Source: Herbiconiux ginsengi (lineage in GTDB: Bacteria; Actinomycetota; Actinomycetes; Actinomycetales; Microbacteriaceae). Taken from it: DNA of 64,000 nucleotides. The translations under genes and the position numbers were made by a program. The notes under the pieces were generated by a model that ran no database searches, was not told where the DNA came from, and saw nothing but the letters and a program-made list of their open reading frames with translations. Shown piece after piece: positions 26,721 through 34,457 of this stretch; positions within the stretch are counted from its first letter, which is position 1, and each line of letters begins with the position of its first letter. The DNA is taken from contig NZ_FNPZ01000003.1 in NCBI RefSeq assembly GCF_900107435.1, positions 1 through 64,000 of the forward strand, given 5' to 3'.

Positions 26721-28463
26721 ATGACCGAATCGGCGCCCATCGACCCGACCGCAACCGATGCCTGGAAGCAGCTCACCGGCATCGCTTCCGGATTCGCCCC
26801 CGACCTCCGCGGCTGGTTCGCCTCCGACGCTGATCGCGCCGAGACCTACACCTTCCCGGCCGGCGACCTCACGGTCGACCTCTCGAAGAACCTGGTGACC
26901 GAGGAGATCCTCGCCCAGCTGCTCGAGCTGGCGAAGGACGCCGGCGTCGCCGAGCGCTACCAGGCCATGATCTCGGGCGAGCACATCAACGTGACCGAGG
27001 ACCGCGCCGTTCTGCACACCGCCCTCCGCCGCCCCGCCCCGGGAACCGAGGCAGCGGCTCAGCTCGATCCTGCGGCCGGCTTCGTGGTCGACGGCGCCGA
27101 CATCGACGCCGAGGTGCACGCCACGCTCGAGAAGGTCTACGCCTTCGCCGACCGGGTGCGCGACGGCTCGTGGACGGGCGTCACCGGTAAGCGCATCGAG
27201 ACCGTGGTGAACATCGGCATCGGCGGCTCCGACCTCGGCCCCGTCATGGTCTATGAAGCCCTCAAGCCCTACGTGCAGGAGGGCCTCGAGGCTCGGTTCG
27301 TCTCGAACATCGACCCCTCCGACATCTACGAGAAGACGGCCGGACTCGACCCCGAGACCACGCTCTTCATCGTCGCCTCGAAGACCTTCGGCACCCTCGA
27401 GACGCTCACCAACGCGCGCCTGGCCCGCCAGTGGCTGTGGGAGCGGCTCGGCGCATCCGGTGCCATCTCCGACGACGACGAGGCCCGCACCGCCGCTGTC
27501 GCCAAGCACTTCGTCGCCGTCTCGACCGCCCTCGACAAGGTGGCCGCCTTCGGCATCGATCCCGAGAACGCGTTCGGTTTCTGGGACTGGGTGGGCGGCC
27601 GCTACTCCGTGGACTCCGCGATCGGCACCTCGCTCGCCATCGCGATCGGGCCCGACGGGTTCCGTGACTTCCTGGCCGGTTTCCACGCCCTCGACGAGCA
27701 CATGCGCACCACCCCGCTCGAGCGCAACGTACCCGTGCTGATGGGCCTGCTGAACGTCTGGTACACCAACTTCCTCGACGCGCAGAGCCACGTGGTGCTG
27801 CCCTATGCGCAGTACCTGCACCGCTTCCCGGCCTACCTGCAGCAGCTCACGATGGAGTCCAACGGCAAGAGCGTGCGCTGGGACGGCACGCCCGTCGTCA
27901 CCGACACCGGTGAGGTCTTCTGGGGCGAGCCCGGCACGAACGGGCAGCACGCGTTCTATCAGCTGATCCACCAGGGCACCCGCCTCATCCCGGCCGACTT
28001 CATCGCGGTGGCGAACCCGGCGCATCCGCTGAAGGACGAGACGGGCGACGGCAAGGCCGTCACACCCGGCGCCGACGTGCACTCGCTCTTCCTCGCGAAC
28101 TTCTTCGCGCAGACGAAGGCGCTGGCGTTCGGCAAGACGGCCGACGAGGTGCGCGCCGAGGGCACCGCCGAGTCGGTCGTTCCGGCCCGCGTGTTCAGCG
28201 GCAACCGGCCGACGACGTCGATCCTGGCGCCGGCACTCACCCCGAGCGTGGTGGGTCAGCTGATCGCGCTCTACGAGCACATCGTGTTCACCGAGGGCAC
28301 CATCTGGGGCATCGACTCGTTCGACCAGTGGGGCGTGGAGCTCGGCAAGCAGCTCGCCCTCGAGATCGCCCCTGCGGTCGACGGGGATGCCGCGGCTCTC
28401 GCTTCACAGGACTCCTCGACGAAGGCGCTCATCGCGAAATACCTCTCGCTGCGCACGAACTAG
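26721..28463 (+). CDS. pgi: Glucose-6-phosphate isomerase
   Basis: Glycolytic enzyme of 580 residues interconverting glucose 6-phosphate and fructose 6-phosphate; slightly longer than the usual 550. Signature motifs are [52 protein letters not shown], the PGI box with [20 protein letters not shown] (catalytic glutamate and histidine), and the C-terminal [13 protein letters not shown] with the catalytic lysine. AGGAG precedes ATG 26721. It appears to be a single-gene unit. A preceding TACGTT box could be its -10 region. Confidence 0.97.
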   Translation: MTESAPIDPTATDAWKQLTGIASGFAPDLRGWFASDADRAETYTFPAGDLTVDLSKNLVTEEILAQLLELAKDAGVAERYQAMISGEHINVTEDRAVLHTALRRPAPGTEAAAQLDPAAGFVVDGADIDAEVHATLEKVYAFADRVRDGSWTGVTGKRIETVVNIGIGGSDLGPVMVYEALKPYVQEGLEARFVSNIDPSDIYEKTAGLDPETTLFIVASKTFGTLETLTNARLARQWLWERLGASGAISDDDEARTAAVAKHFVAVSTALDKVAAFGIDPENAFGFWDWVGGRYSVDSAIGTSLAIAIGPDGFRDFLAGFHALDEHMRTTPLERNVPVLMGLLNVWYTNFLDAQSHVVLPYAQYLHRFPAYLQQLTMESNGKSVRWDGTPVVTDTGEVFWGEPGTNGQHAFYQLIHQGTRLIPADFIAVANPAHPLKDETGDGKAVTPGADVHSLFLANFFAQTKALAFGKTADEVRAEGTAESVVPARVFSGNRPTTSILAPALTPSVVGQLIALYEHIVFTEGTIWGIDSFDQWGVELGKQLALEIAPAVDGDAAALASQDSSTKALIAKYLSLRTN

Positions 28464-28550
28464 TCGCCGAGTTCGAACGCGGTGCCCCGACGACGACGAG
28501 CACGGCGGAGAGCTGGGCACGGCAGCCAGGGTGGCCGGTCGCCGATGCGA

Positions 28551-29270
28551 TCAGGCGCGGCCCGGGCCGAGGACCTCACCCTCGACCAGTGCTCCGTCGA
28601 CGAGTGCTCCGTCGACGAGCCGCACGACCGCGTGCATCCGCGGGAGGTGCACGAGATCGTGCGTGACGAGCACCGTCGAGGTGTTCTGCTCCTCGGTGAG
28701 CCGCACGATCAGCTCGATGATGCCGGCTCCACGCTCCTGGTCGAGGGCGCTGGTGGGCTCGTCGACCAGGAGCACGCTCGGGTCGTTCATCAGTGCGCGG
28801 GCGATGTTCACGCGTTGGCGCTGCCCGCCGGAGAGCTGGTGCGGCCGCCGGTCGCGGTGACCGCCGAGGCCGACGGCGTCGAGGAGGGCGTCGGCCCGCT
28901 CGGCCGCGGCTCGGCGGGCGCGGCGCGCGCCCCGGCCGCCGAGCTCGTTCATCACGGCGAGTTGCTCCTGCGCCGTGAGCGACGGGATGAGGTTCGACTG
29001 CTGGAAGACGATTCCGATGCTCCCGCGCCGCAACGCGGTCGTCTCCGTGGCGCTCAGCCGGGTCGCGTCGACCCCGTCGATCACCACCCGCCCGGAATCG
29101 GGCCGGATGAGGGTCGCGGCCACGGCGAGCAGGCTCGACTTGCCCGACCCGCTGGGCCCGGTGACGCCCGTGACGGTCCCCGGGCGCGCGGTGAGGGTGA
29201 CGTGGTCGACGGCCGTGACGCGGCCGTCTCCGTCGGGGAAGGTGAGGGTGACGTCGTCGAGGTGGATCAT
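28551..29270 (-). CDS. ABC transporter ATP-binding protein, LolD/MacB type
   Basis: ATPase of 239 residues. Walker A is GPSGSGKSS, the Q-loop is FQQSNLIPSLT, the signature is LSGGQRQRVNIARAL, Walker B is VLLVDEPTSALD and the H-loop is LVTHDL. It pairs with the FtsX-type permease, whose stop overlaps its start by four bases. Such pairs export lipids or peptides or act in envelope stress. The C-terminus holds a duplicated VDGAL unit caused by a 15-bp tandem repeat. The divergent two-component system probably controls it. Confidence 0.92.
   Translation of the reverse strand: MIHLDDVTLTFPDGDGRVTAVDHVTLTARPGTVTGVTGPSGSGKSSLLAVAATLIRPDSGRVVIDGVDATRLSATETTALRRGSIGIVFQQSNLIPSLTAQEQLAVMNELGGRGARRARRAAAERADALLDAVGLGGHRDRRPHQLSGGQRQRVNIARALMNDPSVLLVDEPTSALDQERGAGIIELIVRLTEEQNTSTVLVTHDLVHLPRMHAVVRLVDGALVDGALVEGEVLGPGRA
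28588..28617. repeat. 15-bp tandem duplication inside the ATPase gene
   Basis: AGTGCTCCGTCGACG occurs twice head to tail. The unit is a multiple of three, so it only adds five residues near the C-terminus. Confidence 0.85.
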
Positions 29271-30337
29271 CGGTTGCTCCCGAGGGCGGTGAGGGGGTCG
29301 GCGGAGGTGACGGAACGGAGCGCGAAGGCCGCGCCGGCGAGCCCGAGCGCGATCATGATCACGCCGGGCAGCACGGTGGTGACCGGGCTGAGGAGGAAGG
29401 GCAGAGCGGTGCCGGCGAGGGCGCCGAACGCGGTCACGAGGACGATCCCCGCACCGACGCCCGCGAGCAGCACGACGAGCGCTTGGCCGAGGGCATCCCG
29501 GATCAGCGACGGCGTGCTCGCGCCGAGGGCTTTGAGCACGGCGATGTCGCCTCGGCGCTGCATGGTCCAGACCGTGAAGAACGCGCCGATGACCAGTCCG
29601 GAGATCCCGAACAGCAAGACGACCATCAGGAGCAGCGACCCGATCTCGGAGCGGAAGGCGCTGAGCGCGGTCAACGCTCCGATCGGGCTCTCGGAGAGGG
29701 TGGCATTCGCGGTGTCGGCGGCGGCCCAGTCGGGATCGCCGGTGACAGAGAGCACTGTGGCGAAGGCGCCGGGACTCCCGGTGGCGGCCGCGAAGGCCTG
29801 CCAATCGTGCAGCGTCATCTGCACGACGGGCGTGTGGCTGTACCAGCCGTCGCCCGCGATGGCCTCGACGCGGTAAGCCGTGCCGGCGATCGTCACGTCG
29901 TCGCCGGTGGTGACGCCGAGATCCTTCGCAGCCGGTTCGGAGAGGCCGAGGAGTCCGTCGTGCGAAGGGGCCACGGCGTCGAAGCCGGGTCGCACGCCGA
30001 AGACCGCGACGGCCACCCGCGCGTCTCCGGCCTCGGCGCGGGTCTGGCTGATCCCGATGGGATCGGCCGCCGTGACGCCGTCCGTCGACGCCCAGGCGAC
30101 CGCCTGCTGTTCCGTGATCGTCGAGTCGGAGAAACTGGCGCCCGCGCTCCCCGCGGTGGGAGCGGAGAAGGCGATCCGATCGCCCGGGATGGCCAGGACG
30201 GCCGAGATGTTCTGGGTGGCGAGTCCTCCGGTGAGGCCGCTGAGAAACCCGACGAGAACGGTGATCAGCGCGACGACGGAGCCGATGAGGACGAATCGGC
30301 CCCTCGCGAAGCGCAGGTCGCGGAGAGCGACGAACAT
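29267..30337 (-). CDS. ABC transporter permease, FtsX/MacB type
   Basis: Permease of 356 residues with one N-terminal membrane helix, a large outer MacB-like domain (about residues 45-220) and three C-terminal helices. The conserved MQRRGDIAVLKALGAS loop contacts the ATPase. GGAAAGGA precedes ATG 30337; a frame start at 30382 adds 15 residues without support. First gene of the two-gene ABC operon, divergent from the histidine kinase at 30503. Confidence 0.9.
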   Translation of the reverse strand: MFVALRDLRFARGRFVLIGSVVALITVLVGFLSGLTGGLATQNISAVLAIPGDRIAFSAPTAGSAGASFSDSTITEQQAVAWASTDGVTAADPIGISQTRAEAGDARVAVAVFGVRPGFDAVAPSHDGLLGLSEPAAKDLGVTTGDDVTIAGTAYRVEAIAGDGWYSHTPVVQMTLHDWQAFAAATGSPGAFATVLSVTGDPDWAAADTANATLSESPIGALTALSAFRSEIGSLLLMVVLLFGISGLVIGAFFTVWTMQRRGDIAVLKALGASTPSLIRDALGQALVVLLAGVGAGIVLVTAFGALAGTALPFLLSPVTTVLPGVIMIALGLAGAAFALRSVTSADPLTALGSNR

Positions 30338-30489
30338 GGTGCGTTCCTTTCCTGCCATCGGATGCGATGACACCCTCCACACTCGCCGTCGCGGCCGCCC
30401 GGGTCATCGGCCTCGTGACCACCGTTCGACCCCCGGACGGTGGGCCGGGAAGTCGTTCTTTCGGACGATGACAGCCCGGCACCGACGCG

Positions 30490-30495
30490 TAGAGT
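30490..30495 (+). promoter_or_regulatory. -10 box TAGAGT, leaderless start at 30503
   Basis: TAGAGT ends seven bases before ATG 30503 with no ribosome site between. Confidence 0.55.
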
Positions 30496-30502
30496 TCGAC
30501 AC

Positions 30503-31678
30503 ATGGCCCACACCGCGCTCACCCCGGTCTTCGTGGGGCTGCGCACCGGATTGCACGTTCTCTTCGCCGCCCTCACGATCCTGGTCGTCGCCCGAGCCGT
30601 GCTGTCGCCCGCAGCGGCGAGCGCGGCGGTCGTGGGGCTCGCCGTGGTGCTGCTAGCCACCTACGGACTCGGCGCGCTGGTCACCCGCCGCACGGGGCGG
30701 CGGCGCGCATCCGGACTGCTCTGGCTCGGTGTGCTGAGCGTCGAGTGGGTGATCCTGCTCTGGCTGATCCCCGAAGCGGCCTATCTCGTGTTTCCCCTGT
30801 TCTTCCTCTACCTGCATCTGCTCGGGCGGTGGTGGGGCTCGGCCGCGATCCTGGCGGCCACCGTGGTGGCGATCGCCGCGCTCGGCCTGCACGGCGGCTG
30901 GACCGTCGGCGGAGTGGTGGGGCCCCTGGTGGGTGCGGGCGTCGCACTGCTGATCGGGCTCGGCTATCAGGCGCTGGCCCGGGAGGCCGAGCAGCGCGAG
31001 GCGCTGATGCGGGAGTTGCTCGACACCCGCGGCCAGCTCGCGGCCACCGAGCACGAATCGGGAGTGCTCGCCGAACGGGCCCGCCTGGCTCGCGAGATCC
31101 ACGACACCCTCGCACAAGGCCTGTCCAGCATCCAGATGCTGCTCTACGCGGCGGAACGAGCCGACCCCCTGCGACCGGGGGTCGAGCACATCCGGCTCGC
31201 CCGGGAGACCGCCGCCGCGAATCTCGCCGAGGCCCGCCGCTTCATCCGCGAACTCACGCCGCCCGATCTCGACGACCACGGGCTCGGGGCGGCGTTGCGC
31301 CGGCTCGCCGCGACGCACTGGGCGAGCCGCGGGCTCCGGGTGGAGGTGCGCGTCTCCGACGCGCTCGAGCTCCCGATGCAGGTGCAGACCGCCCTGCTGC
31401 GCATCGCCCAGGGAGCGATCGCGAACGTCATCCAGCACGCCCGGGCCACGACCGCGACGATCACTCTCACCGTCGGCGGCGGCCAGGTTCACTTCGCGAT
31501 CGCCGATGACGGGCAGGGATTCGATCCCGACGAGGCCTCGCGCGCGCGGTCGGACTCATTCGGCCTCCACGCCACTCGCGAACGCGTGACGCAGCTCGGA
31601 GGGGTGCTCGCCATCGACTCCGAACCCGGCCGGGGAACCACCCTCGCCGTCGATCTGCCCCTCGAGCAGCTCGCATGA
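30503..31678 (+). CDS. Membrane histidine kinase, NarL/LiaS type
   Basis: Sensor kinase of 391 residues. About six closely spaced membrane helices fill the first 160 residues. HisKA_3 reads ARLAREIHDTLAQGLSSIQML with the phosphoacceptor histidine, and the ATPase domain shows IANVIQHARA, IADDGQGFD and a G-box. It overlaps the response-regulator gene by four bases. The divergent MacB-type ABC transporter makes this a likely envelope-stress or antimicrobial-peptide sensing module, by analogy with known BceRS/LiaRS-type arrangements. Confidence 0.92.
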   Translation: MAHTALTPVFVGLRTGLHVLFAALTILVVARAVLSPAAASAAVVGLAVVLLATYGLGALVTRRTGRRRASGLLWLGVLSVEWVILLWLIPEAAYLVFPLFFLYLHLLGRWWGSAAILAATVVAIAALGLHGGWTVGGVVGPLVGAGVALLIGLGYQALAREAEQREALMRELLDTRGQLAATEHESGVLAERARLAREIHDTLAQGLSSIQMLLYAAERADPLRPGVEHIRLARETAAANLAEARRFIRELTPPDLDDHGLGAALRRLAATHWASRGLRVEVRVSDALELPMQVQTALLRIAQGAIANVIQHARATTATITLTVGGGQVHFAIADDGQGFDPDEASRARSDSFGLHATRERVTQLGGVLAIDSEPGRGTTLAVDLPLEQLA

Positions 31679-32301
31679 TCCGGCTCGTGATCGCCGACGA
31701 CCATCCGATCGTGCGTGCCGGTCTCATCGCCTTGTTCGCGCTGGAGAGCGACGTCGACGTGGTCGCCCAAGCGGCCACGGCCGACGAAGCGGTGACCGCC
31801 GCCGAGCGGGAGAACCCCGACGTCGTGCTGATCGATCTGCAGTTCGGCGCCCCGGCCACGGCCACGGGGGCCGACGCCACCCGGCGCATCCGGGAGCTCG
31901 ACGCGGCACCCTACGTGCTCGTGCTCACCAACTACGACTCCGACGCCGACATCCTCGGAGCCATCGAGGCGGGGGCGAGCGGCTACCTGCTGAAAGATGC
32001 CCCGCCACACGAGCTGATCGCCGCCGTTCGCGCCGCCGCCGCCGGGGAGAGCGCGCTCGCGCCCGTGATCGCGTCGCGGCTGCTCGACCGGATGCGCGCC
32101 CCGCAGGTGAGTCTGAGTTCGCGCGAGATCCAGGTGCTCGAACTCGTCGCCGCCGGGCGAACCAACACCGAGGTGGCGGCGGAGCTGTTCGTGAGCGAGA
32201 CCACGGTGAAGTCCCATCTCGCCCACATCTTCACGAAGCTCGGCGTCGCCTCGCGCACGGCCGCGGTCTCGGCGGCACGGCAGCGCGGCATCCTGCGGTA
32301 G
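31675..32301 (+). CDS. NarL/LuxR-type response regulator
   Basis: Response regulator of 208 residues. Receiver: IADDHPIVRAGL acidic pocket, phosphoacceptor aspartate in VVLIDLQFG, lysine in GYLLKDAPP. Output: LuxR helix-turn-helix LSSREIQVLELVAAGRTNTEVA with VSETTVKSHLAHIFTKLGV. Partner of the preceding kinase by a four-base gene overlap; convergent with map. Confidence 0.94.
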   Translation: MIRLVIADDHPIVRAGLIALFALESDVDVVAQAATADEAVTAAERENPDVVLIDLQFGAPATATGADATRRIRELDAAPYVLVLTNYDSDADILGAIEAGASGYLLKDAPPHELIAAVRAAAAGESALAPVIASRLLDRMRAPQVSLSSREIQVLELVAAGRTNTEVAAELFVSETTVKSHLAHIFTKLGVASRTAAVSAARQRGILR

Positions 32302-32314
32302 GGGTCGCCCGTGC

Positions 32315-33076
32315 TCAGGCCGTGAGCACGAGTGGGCCGTCGGGCGTGATGGCCAGGGTGTGCTCGGTGTGGGCGGCACGACTGCCGTCGGCGGAGCGCA
32401 CGGTCCAGCCGTCGGCGTCCATGCGGATGCGCGACGTCGTCTTCGCCCACCAGGGCTCGAGGGCGAACACCAGGCCCGGGCGGATGCGATAGCCTCGGCC
32501 GGGCCGCCCGTCGTTGGGGATGAAGAGGTCGCCGTGCATGGTGCGCCCGACAGCGTGCCCGCCGAATTCGAGGTTGACCGGGTAACCGTACTCCGCCGCA
32601 ACGGCGCCGATGGCCGCGGAGATGTCGCCGATGCGGTTGCCCGGCTGGGCGGCCTCGATCCCGGCCGCCAGCGCCTCCTGGGTGGAGCGGATCAACCGCT
32701 GGTCGGCGGGGTCGGGCCGGCCCACGATCACGGTGACCGCGGCATCCGCCACCCAGCCGTCGACCGAGACGGCGAAGTCCAGGCTCAGCACGTCGCCGTC
32801 GCGCAGGCGGTAATCGTGGGGCAGGCCGTGCTGCGCGGCGTCGTTCACCGAGAGGCAGATGACGTTGTGGAACGGGCCGTTGCCGAACGAGGGCGCGTAG
32901 TCCCAGTAGCAGGATGTCGCCCCTCGCTCGGCAATGGCCGCCCGGGCCGCGCGCTCCAGGTCGAGGAGGTTCACGCCGACCATGGCCTGCGCGGAGAGGG
33001 CAGCCAGTGTGTCGCGCACGAAGGCCCCCGCGGCGCGCATCCGGTCGATTTCGGCAGGGGTGTGGAGCTCGATCAT
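32315..33076 (-). CDS. map: Type I methionine aminopeptidase
   Basis: Cytoplasmic metalloenzyme of 253 residues that removes the initiator methionine. Metal ligands are visible as the aspartates in SLDFAVSVDGWVADAAV, the histidine in GGHAVGRTMH, the glutamate in LVFALEPWW and the glutamate in HTEHTLAI. It is divergent from a small XRE regulator with two GGTAT-N4-ATACC operators between, the first one only four bases from the map start codon. Regulation of a methionine aminopeptidase by a dedicated repressor suggests a second, non-housekeeping copy. Confidence 0.93.
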   Translation of the reverse strand: MIELHTPAEIDRMRAAGAFVRDTLAALSAQAMVGVNLLDLERAARAAIAERGATSCYWDYAPSFGNGPFHNVICLSVNDAAQHGLPHDYRLRDGDVLSLDFAVSVDGWVADAAVTVIVGRPDPADQRLIRSTQEALAAGIEAAQPGNRIGDISAAIGAVAAEYGYPVNLEFGGHAVGRTMHGDLFIPNDGRPGRGYRIRPGLVFALEPWWAKTTSRIRMDADGWTVRSADGSRAAHTEHTLAITPDGPLVLTA

Positions 33077-33079
33077 GTT

Positions 33080-33113
33080 GGTATAATAATACCGAAACTG
33101 GTATGAAAATACC
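33080..33113. promoter_or_regulatory. Two palindromic operators in the map/XRE divergent promoter
   Basis: GGTATAATAATACC (33080-33093) and GGTATGAAAATACC (33100-33113) are perfect GGTAT-N4-ATACC palindromes with centres 20 bp apart, i.e. on the same DNA face. The first contains the consensus -10 box TATAAT on the plus strand (33082-33087). Confidence 0.75.
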
Positions 33114-33135
33114 GGCCCGTCGATGGAGGTCCCGC

Positions 33136-33411
33136 ATGATGGTCCGCGCTCCGCTCACCCCCGAGCAGCTGGAGGCCGGTCGTCGGCTCGGCGAGTCCCT
33201 ACGGCGAGCGCGTGGCACCCGATCGCTCAACGAGGTGGCCGCCCAAGCGGGCATCTCCCCCGAGACCCTCCGCAAGATCGAGACCGGCCGGTTGCCGAGT
33301 CCGGCGTTCGGGGTGGTCGCCGCACTGGCCGGCGCGCTGAACCTCTCGCTCGACGTTCTCGCGGTGGAGTGGTCCGGCGCTCCGGCCGACGGCGCCGCAC
33401 GAAGCGCGTAG
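33136..33411 (+). CDS. Small XRE-family regulator
   Basis: Regulator of 91 residues that is little more than a Cro/CI helix-turn-helix (LNEVAAQAGISPETLRKIETGR). GGAGG lies five bases before ATG 33136; upstream ATG 33103 lies inside the second operator and is unlikely. It probably represses both itself and map through the paired palindromes. Confidence 0.88.
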   Translation: MMVRAPLTPEQLEAGRRLGESLRRARGTRSLNEVAAQAGISPETLRKIETGRLPSPAFGVVAALAGALNLSLDVLAVEWSGAPADGAARSA

Positions 33412-33516
33412 CCCCGACGCCCCAGGCCCGGGCCCGAATCACCGGAGCCGCGCTACTGTTGACAGCGTCACCGCTGCCCCGTCGGCAGGTCCACGCCCCC
33501 ATCCAAGGAGATGCCC

Positions 33517-34413
33517 ATGTCGGTCGGCCTGCTCGCCGTCGTCGATGACATCCTCACCGCCGCCCTCAAAGCCAGCGCCAAGACCGCGGGCGTCGTCATC
33601 GACGACGCAGCCGTCACACCGCAGTACGTGCAGGGCCTCACGCCCGCGCGCGAGCTGCCCGTGGTGTGGCGCATCTCGCTCGGCAGCCTGTTCAACAAGT
33701 TCGTCATCATCATCCCGCTCGCGCTTCTGCTCTCGGCGTTCGCGCCCTGGGTGCTGCCGTTCCTGCTCATCGTCGGCGGAACCTACCTGTGCTTCGAGGG
33801 CGCGGAGAAGGTCACCGAATGGTTCGGGCACCATGGCGGGGGCGAAAGCGACGGCGAGCCGCGCGACGAGCGGCGACTCGTGTTCGGCGCCATCCGCACC
33901 GACCTCATCCTCAGCACCGAGATCATGCTCATCGCGCTGGACAGCCTCGATCCCGAATTCACGGTCTGGATGACGCTCGCGGCACTCGCGGTGATCGCCC
34001 TCGGCATGACCGCCCTCGTCTACGGCGCGGTCGCCCTGCTGGTGAAGATCGACGACGTGGGATTGCGGCTGATGGAGAGTCCCGCACGAGGTGTGCGCCG
34101 CACCGGTGCGCGCATCGTGGCCGCGATGCCCGGCGTGTTCCGCGTCATCAGCGTCGTCGGCACGGTCGCGATGCTCTGGGTCGGCGGCCACCTGGTGATC
34201 GCCAACCTGGCCGAGACGATCTGGCACGGACCGGCCGACCTGCTGCACGCGGTCACGCACGCCATCGAGGCGGCCGGGCCCGTCGTGGTCTGGATCGCCG
34301 ACACCGCGATGTCGGCCGTCTTCGGGCTGCTGCTCGGCCTCGTCATCGTCGCGATCGCGACCGCCGTCTCACGCCTGGTCAAGCGGAGGCAGCCGGAGAC
34401 CGTCGCGCACTGA
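33517..34413 (+). CDS. DUF808 family inner-membrane protein
   Basis: Membrane protein of 298 residues of the DUF808 (YedI-like) family. It shows the family start SVGLLAVVDDILTAALKASA, the core YLCFEGAEKV and the segment AIRTDLILSTEIMLIAL, with six to seven hydrophobic helices. ATG 33517 is six bases after AAGGAG; ATG 33511 is too close to that site. Function is unknown; a role as a transporter has been proposed for the family without proof. Confidence 0.9.
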   Translation: MSVGLLAVVDDILTAALKASAKTAGVVIDDAAVTPQYVQGLTPARELPVVWRISLGSLFNKFVIIIPLALLLSAFAPWVLPFLLIVGGTYLCFEGAEKVTEWFGHHGGGESDGEPRDERRLVFGAIRTDLILSTEIMLIALDSLDPEFTVWMTLAALAVIALGMTALVYGAVALLVKIDDVGLRLMESPARGVRRTGARIVAAMPGVFRVISVVGTVAMLWVGGHLVIANLAETIWHGPADLLHAVTHAIEAAGPVVVWIADTAMSAVFGLLLGLVIVAIATAVSRLVKRRQPETVAH

Positions 34414-34457
34414 CCCGCCTGTCTCGTTCACGAGTCATGACGGCACCCGCATCGCCC

